A stretch of 64,000 bases of DNA from Mesobacillus campisalis. Lineage in GTDB: Bacteria; Bacillota; Bacilli; Bacillales; Cytobacillaceae. The DNA lies in NCBI RefSeq assembly GCF_000986785.1, contig NZ_LAYY01000097.1:49087-113086 (forward strand). The letters are read 5' to 3'. Shown here one piece after another: positions 1 to 8,246 of the stretch. A model generated the notes under the pieces. That model worked only from the letters and a program-made list of their open reading frames with translations, ran no database searches and was not told the origin of the DNA. A program made the position numbers and the translations under genes. Positions within the stretch are counted from its first letter, which is position 1. Each line of letters opens with the position of its first letter.

Positions 1-124
1 TTTCATCTTTGTTTTCATTTGCCAAAAAGTCTTCCTCTCCAATATGGACTGCAGCCAGCTTCCCATTATCAGCCACCAGATAAAGAGGGCCAATTAAAGT
101 ATTCACAATTGCATATGTTCTCAT
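1..124 (-). CDS. ogt: Methylated-DNA--protein-cysteine methyltransferase, N-terminal part (cut by window edge)
   Basis: Read on the minus strand from an ATG at 124, preceded by a good ribosome site (AGGAGG about 7 bases upstream). The visible protein starts MRTYAIVNTLIGPLYLVAD, then NGKLAAVHIGEED. This matches the N-terminal ribonuclease-like domain of Ogt/MGMT proteins, which return the alkyl group of O6-alkylguanine to a cysteine in the protein. The catalytic PCHR region lies outside the window, so the assignment rests on about 41 residues. The gene is too short here for ORF callers. An overlapping frame upstream is discussed under rejected items. Confidence 0.6.
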   Translation of the reverse strand, partial: MRTYAIVNTLIGPLYLVADNGKLAAVHIGEEDFLANENKDE

Positions 125-603
125 ATATGCTCCTCCTGTTATCATTCCTTTTTCCAATATATATGGAATTGAAAAAAGAAGCAAAGGTCATTCCCTTGCT
201 TCCCCTCCACGTAATCACTGTTTTTCCAAGTTCAGCTTCATATGCCTGAAAAGGCTCCAATTCGTTCTTCTCTGGCAAAATAGTTAAAAGTTCCCTCCCC
301 AATCATCCTTTTGATGCAAATTTGCCTATTTTCATTTTAAGCACCTCTCAGTTTTTGCGCTGCGATCTATATCATAGGTATAATACTTTCTGCTGGTACA
401 CTAATTTCAGCTTCACAATAAAACCAGCAATGACAATCTTTCTTCTAACTAAACTTATAAATTACAGCGTTACATCTCTTATATAACAGAATGCGCTGTT
501 TACATTTCATTCCACCGCAGCCATAAAACTATACTATTTTCCCAGTTTGATTTGTGTTGAAATAGGATAAAAAAGAGCGGGGGTCTAAAACAGGGGAGGA
601 CTT
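125..603. other. Intergenic stretch, no supported gene
   Basis: Between the ogt-like start and the acyltransferase. The minus-strand frame opening at about 335 (MKIGKFASKG) stops at a TGA after ten codons, and the frame continuing beyond it resembles no family I know. I see no RNA structure or repeat here. The promoters of both flanking genes probably lie in this stretch, but no convincing -35/-10 pair stands out. Confidence 0.4.
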
Positions 604-1647
604 ATGAAACAACGGGAATTTTACTTTGACAATGCCAAATTCATCCTGATCTTTTTTGTGGTTTTCGGCCATCTGCTTCGTACATTCATTGAAGATAACG
701 AGATGGTCTTTACTCTTTACAAGGTAATCTACACTTTCCATATGCCAGCTTTCATTTTGATATCCGGCTTTTTCGCGAGGGGAATCTATGAAAAAGGATA
801 TATCAAAAGGATTGCCAAAAAGCTGATTCTGCCTTATTTAATTTTCCAGCTGATCTACTCTGTGTACTATTATTTTCTTTTCAATAAATCTCAATTGACA
901 GTAGACCCATTCAATCCGCACTGGTCGCTCTGGTTTCTGATCAGCCTGTTCTGCTGGCACATCATGCTGCTGGGATTTTCACGATTAAAGCCTGCCACCG
1001 GTCTCGCACTTGCTTTTGCACTGGGCGTTGGGGTCGGCTATATAGACTGGGTTTCAAACTATCTCAGCCTTTCAAGGACCTTTGTCTTCTTTCCAATGTT
1101 CCTGTTCGGATACCATTTGACAAAGGACCATTTAAAAATACTGACACGGCCAGCCTTTCGTATGGGTGCCTTGGTTCCATTTGCCATCGCATTTATAGGA
1201 TTTTACCTATTCCCTCAGCTCGATTACAAATGGCTGCTAGGTTCAAAGCCATACGGAGCGATGGATATCGAACTATATGCAGCCAGTTTCGTCAGGCTTG
1301 GCCTTTACCTGATGAGCACCATCATGGTTTTCAGTTTTCTTGCCATTGTCCCTAAAGGACAGTATTTTTTCACCAGGCTTGGAAGGAACACACTTTATGT
1401 CTACCTGCTGCATGGCTTTTTTGTCCGGACCTTCCGCGAAAGCCAAATCAGCGGCTATTTCACGGAACCCAAGGACTTTTTGCTGCTGGCGGCTATCGCC
1501 TTGCTTCTTACCCTTGTTCTTTCAAGCAAACTTATAAAAGCCGCTGCACAGCCTTTGATCGAATTAAAAGCATCGCAAATGGAGAAATATAAAACCAGAA
1601 TGTCTGAATTAGATAAAAACAGAAAAGGCAGGCTGCACAGCAGCTAG
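604..1647 (+). CDS. Acyltransferase-3 family membrane protein
   Basis: A 347-residue integral membrane protein with about ten hydrophobic segments. It begins FYFDNAKFILIFFVVFGH, the first motif of acyltransferase-3 (OafA/WecH-like) proteins with the presumed catalytic His, followed by FHMPAFILISGFF, the second family motif. Such enzymes O-acylate sugars or cell-envelope polymers using cytoplasmic acyl donors; the acceptor cannot be told from the sequence. The ATG at 604 follows an AGGGGAGGA ribosome site. The gene is monocistronic, closed by a hairpin at 1652-1677. The highly basic C-terminus (residues ~320-347) is cytoplasmic by the positive-inside rule. Confidence 0.75.
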   Translation: MKQREFYFDNAKFILIFFVVFGHLLRTFIEDNEMVFTLYKVIYTFHMPAFILISGFFARGIYEKGYIKRIAKKLILPYLIFQLIYSVYYYFLFNKSQLTVDPFNPHWSLWFLISLFCWHIMLLGFSRLKPATGLALAFALGVGVGYIDWVSNYLSLSRTFVFFPMFLFGYHLTKDHLKILTRPAFRMGALVPFAIAFIGFYLFPQLDYKWLLGSKPYGAMDIELYAASFVRLGLYLMSTIMVFSFLAIVPKGQYFFTRLGRNTLYVYLLHGFFVRTFRESQISGYFTEPKDFLLLAAIALLLTLVLSSKLIKAAAQPLIELKASQMEKYKTRMSELDKNRKGRLHSS

Positions 1648-1651
1648 ACAA

Positions 1652-1677
1652 AGAGCCCGTCCTCATGGATGGGCTCT
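1652..1677 (+). terminator. Hairpin after acyltransferase gene
   Basis: AGAGCCC and GGGCTCT arms flank a short loop directly after the stop codon. The T tract is weak (TATCCATTTT), so termination efficiency is uncertain. Confidence 0.5.
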
Positions 1678-1770
1678 ATCCATTTTGGAAAAAATGAAGT
1701 ATAATAATAAGTTGATTCTTAAGCAATATGCTATATGAGAACAAAGGTATTTTTTACAAAGGAGCATATC

Positions 1771-3519
1771 ATGAACATTATTTGCGCGACTTTAAACGCA
1801 AAATACATCCATACCAATATTGCCATTCGCTACTTAAAAGCTTACGCTGAGCCTGAGTTTGATGTAGCGCTTGCCGAATATACGATCAAAGACCCCATTA
1901 TCAACATCGTTTCGGATCTAATGCAGAAAGCTCCGGAAGTCATTGGCTTCAGCTGTTATATCTGGAATATTGAAGAAACAATCAAAACCATTAAGATGAT
2001 CAAGAAAATCAATCCTTCCATTCAAATCATTGTCGGCGGGCCAGAAGTGACCTATGATGTCCACCAATGGATGGAGGTGGTCAATGAGTTTGATTTCATA
2101 GTCATTGGGGAGGGTGAAAAGACTTTCAAACAGCTGCTTGTCGAGTTGGCAGGCACCAGGGACTTCGACTCTGTACCAGGCATCGCTTATCGAAAGGAAG
2201 GAAAAGTCAAAATCATTCCGCAGAGTAACAAGCTTGATTTAAAAGAACTGCCTTCTCCGCACCGATTTGCTGAAGATATCTCCCATTTATCAAAGCGCGT
2301 CATTTATATCGAGACAAGCCGAGGCTGCCCTTTCAGCTGCCAGTTTTGCCTGTCTTCGATTGAGGTGGGTGTGCGCTATTTTGACAGGGAAAAAGTTAAG
2401 GATGATATTCGTTATTTAATGGCCAATGGGGCCAGGACGATTAAATTTGTGGATAGGACATTTAATATCAGCAGAAGCTATGCGATGGAAATGTTCCAAT
2501 TCCTGATTGACGAACATGTTCCAGGGACTGTTTTCCAGTTCGAAATTACCGCGGATATCATGAGGCCTGAGGTAATTGAATTTCTAAACAACAACGCTCC
2601 TGCTGGGCTGTTCCGCTTCGAAATCGGGGTACAGTCAACCAACGATGAGACGAATGAGCTTGTGATGAGAAGACAAAACTTTGAAAAGCTGAAACGCACA
2701 GTCACGATGGTAAAAGAGGGCGGCAAGATTGATCAGCATCTTGATCTGATCGCAGGGCTCCCTGAAGAAGACTATAGTTCCTTTAAAAAAACATTTAACG
2801 ATGTTTTCGCCATGAGACCCGAAGAACTCCAGCTTGGTTTCTTAAAAATGCTGCGGGGAACAGGACTAAGGCTGCGTGCGGCTGATCATGGATATGTGTA
2901 TATGGATCATTCTCCATATGAAATTCTCGGCAACAATGTCCTTCCATTTGCTGATATCATTCGTATTAAACAGGTCGAGGACGTACTTGAAAAATACTGG
3001 AACGACCATCGGATGGACCAAACCATTGAATACCTTGTCACCAGGGTATTTCCTACTCCATTTGATTTTTTCCAGGACTTTGGGGCATTCTGGGAAAGGC
3101 AGGGGTGGTCCAGGATTGGCCACCAGCTTGAGGATTTATTCAGGCGGCTCCACCAGTTTCTCAAGGAACGGAAAACAGAAGATCTCTCTATCATTGAAGG
3201 ACTGATGAAATACGATTATCTGGCCGGGAAAAAACAAAAACCTCGCAAACCGTGGTGGAAACTCGATATGGAGAAGAACGAACGTACCGAAATGTACCAA
3301 AAAGTGATTAACAGCGGTGTTTTCCTCCGTTCGTTGAACCTGGCGGAAAAAGAATTGTACAAGCATACTGTCCTTGAGGAGCTCTCATTCAACCTGGAAA
3401 AGTATCTTTCAACGGGAGAAGTAGAATATACCCCATCCGTACTTCTTGTTTACTATCACCCGTCCCTTGAAAAAGCAGAAGTCTTTTCCTGTAGTAAATC
3501 ACAGCTAAAGCCGGCATAA
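1771..3519 (+). CDS. B12-binding domain radical SAM protein (DUF4080-type)
   Basis: A 582-residue protein. I chose the ATG at 1771 because AAAGGAG lies 7 bases upstream; the open frame extends 12 codons further without a ribosome site. Residues ~1-130 look like a cobalamin-binding fold (IICATLNAKY..., VIGFSCYIWN, IVGGPEVTYD). Residues 186-193 carry CxxxCxxC (ETSRGCPFSCQFC), the [4Fe-4S]/SAM motif, followed by a TIM-barrel-like core. The C-terminal ~200 residues resemble the DUF4080 extension of Bacillus homologues. Related proteins perform cobalamin-dependent radical methylations or ring chemistry; the substrate is unknown. The gene stands alone and ends in a hairpin that spans the stop codon. 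Confidence 0.8.
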   Translation: MNIICATLNAKYIHTNIAIRYLKAYAEPEFDVALAEYTIKDPIINIVSDLMQKAPEVIGFSCYIWNIEETIKTIKMIKKINPSIQIIVGGPEVTYDVHQWMEVVNEFDFIVIGEGEKTFKQLLVELAGTRDFDSVPGIAYRKEGKVKIIPQSNKLDLKELPSPHRFAEDISHLSKRVIYIETSRGCPFSCQFCLSSIEVGVRYFDREKVKDDIRYLMANGARTIKFVDRTFNISRSYAMEMFQFLIDEHVPGTVFQFEITADIMRPEVIEFLNNNAPAGLFRFEIGVQSTNDETNELVMRRQNFEKLKRTVTMVKEGGKIDQHLDLIAGLPEEDYSSFKKTFNDVFAMRPEELQLGFLKMLRGTGLRLRAADHGYVYMDHSPYEILGNNVLPFADIIRIKQVEDVLEKYWNDHRMDQTIEYLVTRVFPTPFDFFQDFGAFWERQGWSRIGHQLEDLFRRLHQFLKERKTEDLSIIEGLMKYDYLAGKKQKPRKPWWKLDMEKNERTEMYQKVINSGVFLRSLNLAEKELYKHTVLEELSFNLEKYLSTGEVEYTPSVLLVYYHPSLEKAEVFSCSKSQLKPA

Positions 3520-3534
3520 TGCCGGCTTTTTTAT
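3507..3534. terminator. Bidirectional terminator between radical SAM gene and small-gene pair
   Basis: AAAGCCGGC, loop ATAAT, GCCGGCTTTTTT. It overlaps the radical SAM stop and also sits at the 3' end of the minus-strand small ORF ending at 3531. Confidence 0.8.
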
Positions 3535-3668
3535 TGTTGGCCCTTCCCTTTTTTCTTTCTGGGAAATTCCCTTTCATAAAGCTTGGCTGCATTTATATCC
3601 CCAAACTCGTTCCCAAACTCCACATTTACAGCAGGAAGGGACTTGTCTTGCTGTTTCCGCTTCCTCAT
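3531..3668 (-). CDS. Small basic protein B (45 aa), coupled to the upstream small gene
   Basis: ATG at 3668 with AAAGGG a few bases upstream; the start overlaps the stop of the preceding small gene as ATGA, a usual sign of translational coupling. The product starts MRKRKQQDKSLPAVNVEFGNE and ends with a lysine-rich tail (FPRKKKGKGQQ). Size, charge and the hydrophilic EFGNEF-type core recall minor small acid-soluble spore proteins, but I cannot assign a named family. It is too short for standard ORF cut-offs. The shared terminator at 3507-3534 closes the unit. Confidence 0.5.
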   Translation of the reverse strand: MRKRKQQDKSLPAVNVEFGNEFGDINAAKLYEREFPRKKKGKGQQ

Positions 3669-3826
3669 ATCCTGCCCTTTCTGCCCTGTTTGGAATTTCG
3701 ATTGGCAAATTTCCCGGCATCTTCTCCCCCCGCAAATTCTGCGGAGAATTCGGACTCATGTGTATTTCGATGCGGCGTTTTTGAATACTTTTCAACTGCG
3801 TTTCTTTCTGCTTTGCGCTTTGCCAT
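3665..3826 (-). CDS. Small basic protein A (53 aa), possible minor SASP
   Basis: ATG at 3826 with GGTGGT about 8 bases upstream. The product starts MAKRKAERNAVEKYSKTPHR, continues ESEFSAEFAGGEDAGKF and ends in a basic tail. The basic N-terminus, EFSAEFA segment and small size resemble minor spore core proteins of Bacillus, though no family is assigned. Its TGA overlaps the ATG of protein B, so the two form a mini-operon. Plus-strand ORFs over the same stretch have no ribosome site and unlikely composition. Confidence 0.5.
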   Translation of the reverse strand: MAKRKAERNAVEKYSKTPHRNTHESEFSAEFAGGEDAGKFANRNSKQGRKGRI

Positions 3827-3964
3827 TTTTACAACCACCCCCGTGCCTTTATTTTCAACCGCCACCTGTCAATTATGTATGTTTCGAGTTTCCTGTTTTT
3901 TCATCGGAAGCCGGCTTATAAATTTATGGTGCCGGCAGAAACTAAGCAAAAAGGGTGATTCTTC

Positions 3965-4312
3965 ATGGAAAAGAAAACTAAAAAATTGACGTCACTGGAT
4001 ATCGATGGCAGCCTGCCGCATCAAATTAGTGCCCCTAGCTTTAAAGGCACAGGAATAGAGATGGAGCCCCCATTTGCAAACGAACACGGCGTGGTGATTG
4101 GGGACAGCCATTATGCATCCAGCAATTCCCCATTGGAAACCTGGAGCGACAAAACCGACCCTGCAATCATGGCAGGGCCCCAGTGGGTGCACCCCACCAA
4201 TGATATTGGCTGGAACACAGCCGAGAACCAGGAACTCCTTGAGGAAAAAAAGGAGCCTCAAGCCTATCCATTCATGCACCCGACAATAGATGTTAGTAAG
4301 AACCAGGACTAG
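3965..4312 (+). CDS. DUF3905 family protein
   Basis: A 115-residue soluble protein from ATG 3965 (AAAGGG ribosome site). The conserved-looking stretch runs LPHQISAPSFKGTGI, then GVVIGDSHYAS, and later DPAIMAGPQWVHPTNDIGWN. I recall this as the DUF3905 family of spore-forming Bacillaceae; function is unknown. No signal peptide or membrane segment is seen. A strong bidirectional terminator follows. A GCCGGC-armed hairpin (about 3910-3936) sits just upstream of the ribosome site. Confidence 0.6.
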   Translation: MEKKTKKLTSLDIDGSLPHQISAPSFKGTGIEMEPPFANEHGVVIGDSHYASSNSPLETWSDKTDPAIMAGPQWVHPTNDIGWNTAENQELLEEKKEPQAYPFMHPTIDVSKNQD

Positions 4313-4324
4313 CTGAGCAAAATA

Positions 4325-4356
4325 AAAAATCCGGGAAACAATCCCGGATTTTTTTT
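4325..4356. terminator. Bidirectional terminator (DUF3905 gene / ktrD)
   Basis: AAATCCGGGA, loop AACAA, TCCCGGATTTTTTTT. It lies between convergent genes and overlaps the end of ktrD. Confidence 0.85.
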
Positions 4357-5707
4357 AGCCAATAATGACCCTTTCCTTCGGATAGTGAATAGATTGATTT
4401 TTTTCCTTTCCTCCCATAGCCAAAAGAAATTGAATGAGCCCCACACGGCCAATGAACATCAGAATCATGATGATAAATTTTCCAGGGGTGCTTAGCTCAG
4501 GAGTAATTCCCATTGATAAACCATTCGTTCCGAAAGCGGAAGATACTTCAAAAATAATTTTTAACAAATCATGCTTCTCTGTCATGCTAAGAATGACAGT
4601 GGCTGTAAAACAGATCAATATTGCCAGAATGGTAACTACAAGGGATTTTACGATATCCTCATGCGGGATCTCCCGTTTGAAAATCTTGATTGTCCTTTCC
4701 CCTCTGCCAAAATGAAAAAGAAACAGGATGTTGATCGCAAAGGTGGTTGTCCGAATACCTCCGCCTACAGAACTTGGGGAGGCACCGATAAAGACCAATC
4801 CGCTCATTGCCAGGATGGTAGGATCCGTAAAGTTGGTTACATCCGTTGTCGATAAGCCAGCGCTTCTGGTTGTCGCTGACTGGAATAGCGCATAAAAGAA
4901 AGCTTTATGCCAAGACATACCTGCAAAATAATGATTTGCCTCTAACAGGAGGATAATCAAGGTCCCGCCAATCAGCAGGGCTGCAAAAGTAACAGTTGTA
5001 ATTTTTGTAAACAAGGAAAACCGGAAAAGCTCTTTATTCTTTGCTGCCAGATAATTCTTCGTTTCCATCAGTACCGGAAAACCTATTGCCCCCAGTGTCA
5101 TCAGCAAAATGTTAATGGATTGCACAAAGTAATCATCGGCAAAAGGAGCCAAGGAACTCCCTGTAATATCAAAACCGGCGTTAGTTGTGGCACTTATGGA
5201 AGCAAACAAACCATTAAGGTAAGCTTCCTGCCAGGTTGGATAATAGTCAAGAAAATGCGTCCCTAAAAGTAACGCACCGAATAATTCAATGAGGATAATC
5301 AAAAACAAAATTTCTTTCAGCATTTTTACCAGGCCTGCCAGCCCCATCTGGTTTAAATCTGTCAAAATCAGGCGCCGTTCCCTCAGGCCGATTTTTTTAC
5401 CAAGTATAAGCCAGAAAAAAGTACCTAAAGCCATGATTCCGATGCCGCCAAACTGAAAGACAAACATCAGGATGAAATTCCCTGCAACAGTAAAGGTTTC
5501 ACTTATATTCACTGTTGTAAGCCCTGTAACACTTACTGCACTGACAGCTACAAAAAGGGCATCTACAAAAGACAAGGTAACTTCCGGCTTTACCGCAATC
5601 GGTGCACGAAGCAGCAAGACCGATACAAAAACGGCCAGAAAATAATATACAGCAATCATCCGTGCAGGTGTTAACTGATTAACACTCTTTTTTAATTGAT
5701 TGAACAT
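4355..5707 (-). CDS. ktrD: Ktr potassium uptake system, membrane subunit KtrD
   Basis: A 450-residue TrkH/KtrB-type ion-conducting subunit with four M1-P-M2 repeats. The four selectivity-filter loops are visible: SVTGL, TTNAGFD, TRSAGL and FGTNGL. ASPSSVGGGIRTTTFA and the C-terminal YPKERVIIG match the B. subtilis KtrD branch better than KtrB. The protein works with a cytosolic RCK subunit (KtrC) for K+ uptake and osmotic adaptation; KtrD genes are normally solitary, as here. Start ATG 5707 follows GAAAGGAC. No c-di-AMP riboswitch is seen in the short leader. Confidence 0.88.
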   Translation of the reverse strand: MFNQLKKSVNQLTPARMIAVYYFLAVFVSVLLLRAPIAVKPEVTLSFVDALFVAVSAVSVTGLTTVNISETFTVAGNFILMFVFQFGGIGIMALGTFFWLILGKKIGLRERRLILTDLNQMGLAGLVKMLKEILFLIILIELFGALLLGTHFLDYYPTWQEAYLNGLFASISATTNAGFDITGSSLAPFADDYFVQSINILLMTLGAIGFPVLMETKNYLAAKNKELFRFSLFTKITTVTFAALLIGGTLIILLLEANHYFAGMSWHKAFFYALFQSATTRSAGLSTTDVTNFTDPTILAMSGLVFIGASPSSVGGGIRTTTFAINILFLFHFGRGERTIKIFKREIPHEDIVKSLVVTILAILICFTATVILSMTEKHDLLKIIFEVSSAFGTNGLSMGITPELSTPGKFIIMILMFIGRVGLIQFLLAMGGKEKNQSIHYPKERVIIG

Positions 5708-5832
5708 CCAAAATTGTCCTTTCGTTGTTTCCTGAATCCTATCATCTAAAATAACAAAGCTGACTCAGGAAGTAAACGGTGAGTTCTTTTTTTATCATCA
5801 TCATGATTTTGCCTGCAATCCAAAAATGTTCC

Positions 5833-5862
5833 AGAATACAATCACCTATGCCGTAAATAATA
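5833..5862 (+). promoter_or_regulatory. Candidate sigma-G promoter of the SASP gene
   Basis: AGAATA (5833-5838), a 17-base spacer and AATAATA (5856-5862) resemble the forespore sigma-G consensus (TGAATA / CATACTA). The position, about 45 bases before a SASP gene, fits known regulation. This is motif matching only. Confidence 0.45.
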
Positions 5863-5908
5863 AGCTTGCAGACACTATTTCTGCAAATGCAGCAAGGAGT
5901 TGACAATC

Positions 5909-6109
5909 ATGGCTAGAAGTTCAAATAAATTGCTTGTACCAGGAGTAGAACAATTCCTCGACCAGGTAAAGTATGAAATTGCCCAAGAGTTCGGAGTCCA
6001 GCTTGGCGGAAGCACTGTATCCCGCTCAAATGGGTCCGTTGGCGGAGAAATCACCAAACGCCTTGTCCAGCAGGCACAAGCAGGGCTTGCCGGAAGAGAG
6101 CAGCAATAG
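5909..6109 (+). CDS. Alpha/beta-type small acid-soluble spore protein
   Basis: A 66-residue SASP. The ATG at 5909 is chosen because AAGGAG lies 9 bases upstream. The signature EIAQEFGV carries the GPR protease site, and [13 protein letters not shown] is the conserved C-terminal helix motif. These proteins coat forespore DNA, give UV resistance, and are degraded at germination as an amino-acid source. The single gene has a candidate sigma-G promoter upstream and a strong terminator downstream. Confidence 0.93.
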   Translation: MARSSNKLLVPGVEQFLDQVKYEIAQEFGVQLGGSTVSRSNGSVGGEITKRLVQQAQAGLAGREQQ

Positions 6110-6133
6110 ACAATTAAATATCATGGATATGAT

Positions 6134-6162
6134 AAAAGTCCGGACACCTATCCGGACTTTTT
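6134..6162. terminator. Bidirectional terminator (SASP gene / rsgI)
   Basis: AAAAGTCCGGA, loop CACCTA, TCCGGACTTTTT, between convergent genes. Confidence 0.88.
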
Positions 6163-6168
6163 GACATC

Positions 6169-7317
6169 TTAATCTCTTCCATTTTTGCTGCCGGAATCAC
6201 CTGGATTGCTTCCTTTTTTCTGGCCGCTTTGGACGCCGCCCTGTTTTTGAGCTTGCTCATTACCACGGCTGTTTATATCGGCTTTCCCTTTTTGAAATCC
6301 GTTTTCACTATTATTTTGTTTGGAATGACCATTTCCATTATCGCGGCTTTTATTGTTAGCTACCTTTTCCTGTTCGGAATTGTTTTTTTCAGCTTGGTCA
6401 GGCCGTTGTTGGTTTTTAATGCCTTTGGGGTCCTCTTCAGCCCGCTTTGTTCCTGTTTGGCCTTTATTTTGGTTGTTATTATTTCCATATCCATTGTCTT
6501 GAGGCTTGTTCTTGCCATTTGGCGCAGTTTCCCCTTGATTATCCTGCTTCATGCCAGGGGCCTCTGAAGGTTGGCTGGGCTGGTTTTGGACCGGATCCGC
6601 AGCTGGAGGGGAAGCTTTCTTTTCTGCAGGCGGATTTACCGCTGGTTTTTTTTGTTCAGGAAGGAATTTTTGTTTGTAGAGGCCCATGCTCAAACCCTGC
6701 TTTTTAGCTGCTTCCCTCTCTGCAGCAGTCCCGGATAAGACCATTACTTCAAGGTTTTCCGTCTTCCCTGCCTCTTTTATCTCCTCGATCGTTTCCTCGA
6801 GCTGCTCGGCTGTCTCCACTTGCCCTTGTGAATTTGCAGTGGCGATCAACACATTTTTTTCTTTTTGCAGATAGCCCTGTACTTCAATTTCATCAAGAAT
6901 TTTTTCAGCTACGATGGCAGCATCTTCTTTTTTCCAATCCTCTAATTTGGAAAGGACTCTGTCTCCCTCTTCATTATAGGCAATAAGGGAGACCACTTTG
7001 AGCATTTGATTCAATCCAAGCTCTATGCTCGGATTCACATCGATGGACATATACGCATATACTTGATTGCTTTGGTAAACAGGTAAAATAGCCGTGGTAC
7101 AGAACAGGAGCACTGCGGCTATCATAGCTGCCCTAACCTTTGAGAGGCGAAGGAAGCTCTGCCAGACTGTCGGCCGATCTGTTTCTACTGGAAAAAAACT
7201 GATTTCCTCTCCTATGTGATAATCCTGCTCTCGCTTTCGGGTCCTCATGAATTCACCCTCGGGAGTCAACAAGGTTACAAAATCATGATCGACATCCAGG
7301 ATTACACCCTTTCTCAT
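6169..7317 (-). CDS. rsgI: Anti-sigma-I factor RsgI
   Basis: A 382-residue protein. Residues ~1-55 form the RsgI N-terminal domain that binds SigI (MRKGVILDVDHDFVTLLTPEGEF...). One membrane helix follows at about residues 60-80, then the conserved extracytoplasmic segment (YAYMSIDVNPSIELGLN...). The C-terminal ~170 residues are low-complexity, rich in N, Q, K, G, P and E, probably disordered in the cell wall. It overlaps the sigI stop by 4 bases (ATGA), so the genes are co-translated. In B. subtilis this pair responds to heat and envelope stress; no carbohydrate-binding domain is present here, unlike clostridial RsgIs. Confidence 0.9.
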   Translation of the reverse strand: MRKGVILDVDHDFVTLLTPEGEFMRTRKREQDYHIGEEISFFPVETDRPTVWQSFLRLSKVRAAMIAAVLLFCTTAILPVYQSNQVYAYMSIDVNPSIELGLNQMLKVVSLIAYNEEGDRVLSKLEDWKKEDAAIVAEKILDEIEVQGYLQKEKNVLIATANSQGQVETAEQLEETIEEIKEAGKTENLEVMVLSGTAAEREAAKKQGLSMGLYKQKFLPEQKKPAVNPPAEKKASPPAADPVQNQPSQPSEAPGMKQDNQGETAPNGKNKPQDNGYGNNNNQNKGQTGTKRAEEDPKGIKNQQRPDQAEKNNSEQEKVANNKSRDNGNGHSKQNNSENGFQKGKADINSRGNEQAQKQGGVQSGQKKGSNPGDSGSKNGRD

Positions 7318-8069
7318 TCCTTCAGCACCCCTTTTATATAATCCTTTAAATAATTATAATCCCCAATTAAAATTAACGAGATGGCTATGATGTATTTTCT
7401 ATTCCTCTCGATGGTTTTGCGGCTTAAGCTAACCATATTCTCCAGCTGCTTAATCGGAAGCCTTTTCTTTTCTACAAGATGCTGCGTCAACTCCTCATTT
7501 TCACTCAGGACCCTGGCAACTTCCATTGCATTCCTTCTGGCATCGGCATGCTTGGGAGACTGTTTTACTAAATCCTGGAATGACAAATCATATTCCCTTA
7601 GCAATAATTGGAACTGGTATATTTCATCTCTTCTTCTTTCTTCATCTGTTTTATTCCAGTGGTTTTCAATGGACAATTCATCTTCAATTTTTGAACGCTG
7701 GGTTTCTTCATCTGTCCCTTCGCTTCCAAACCCGAAGGAAACCGTCTGGTTCCTGTTTTGCTGGCGAATATAATCTATCACTTTCCGTTTAATCAGCACG
7801 TCCGCAAAGCTGAGCAATGAATTTCCTTTTTCCGCAGAGAATTTCTGGATCGCTTCATTGAAGGCAATAAGCCCAATGCTAAATTCATCGTCCGTTTCAC
7901 TTATGTATCTTTTGCATACGGAAGAAACCGACTTTGCAATGAAAGGTTTATACGATTTTATTAAATCATCCTGAAGGCTCTCGTCGCCCAGCTGGATCAA
8001 CGCTACTTTTTCCTCCAGAGTTTTTGGCTTCTTTTTTGCCATGAACAATAAACTCAGCACCAGACTCAC
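7314..8069 (-). CDS. sigI: RNA polymerase sigma factor SigI
   Basis: A 251-residue sigma-70-type factor. The GTG start at 8069 gives an N-terminus (MSLVLSLLF) like the B. subtilis protein, so I prefer it to the internal ATG nine codons later. The core region-2-like segment includes IAKSVSSVCKRYISETDDEFSIGLIAFNEAIQKF and VIDYIRQQNRN. The C-terminal half carries the SigI-specific DNA-binding domain (VSLSRKTIERNRKYIIA). It is first in an operon with rsgI, which inhibits it. A candidate autoregulatory promoter lies about 110 bases upstream. Confidence 0.92.
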   Translation of the reverse strand: MSLVLSLLFMAKKKPKTLEEKVALIQLGDESLQDDLIKSYKPFIAKSVSSVCKRYISETDDEFSIGLIAFNEAIQKFSAEKGNSLLSFADVLIKRKVIDYIRQQNRNQTVSFGFGSEGTDEETQRSKIEDELSIENHWNKTDEERRRDEIYQFQLLLREYDLSFQDLVKQSPKHADARRNAMEVARVLSENEELTQHLVEKKRLPIKQLENMVSLSRKTIERNRKYIIAISLILIGDYNYLKDYIKGVLKE

Positions 8070-8156
8070 CTCGTTTCTTCTACAAATTATACCATGGCTG
8101 TCAATTTGGATTTGGGAAGAAACGATGGTTGTTGTCAGTGTTTTTCATTATAGGGT

Positions 8157-8185
8157 TACGGAGGAAGATACTGTCTTCTGGGGGT
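8157..8185 (-). promoter_or_regulatory. Candidate sigma-I promoter of sigI-rsgI
   Basis: On the minus strand ACCCCC (8185-8180) is followed 19 bases later by CGTA (8160-8157). Published sigma-I promoters have an ACCCCC -35 box and a CGAA -10 box, and sigI is autoregulated. The -35 box is exact; the -10 box and the spacing are weaker. Confidence 0.35.
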
Positions 8186-8212
8186 AAAGGAGATTCTTTG
8201 TCCGAGAATATT

Positions 8213-8246
8213 AAAAAGACCCTTACTTAGGTAATGGTCTTTTTCA
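8213..8246 (-). terminator. Terminator after membrane protein gene
   Basis: AAAAAGACC and GGTCTTTTT arms around CTTACTTAGGTAAT, at the stop codon of the minus-strand gene ending at 8244. Confidence 0.7.

Noticed and set aside
69..335. Minus-strand frame MKIGKFASKG-stop-LGRELLTILPEKNELEPF..., overlapping the ogt start
   Set aside because: The MerR-like opening stops after ten codons, the following part matches nothing known to me, and the frame runs into the ogt coding region. Could be a relic, but the evidence is too thin.
3519..3989. Plus-strand ORFs of 112-156 codons over the small-gene pair
   Set aside because: No ribosome site, Cys/Phe/Ser-rich composition typical of antisense frames, and the minus-strand frames have proper starts.
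6229..6707. Hydrophobic plus-strand ORFs antisense to rsgI
   Set aside because: They mirror the low-complexity N/Q/K-rich RsgI tail, which reads as Ile/Val/Phe-rich on the other strand; no ribosome site.
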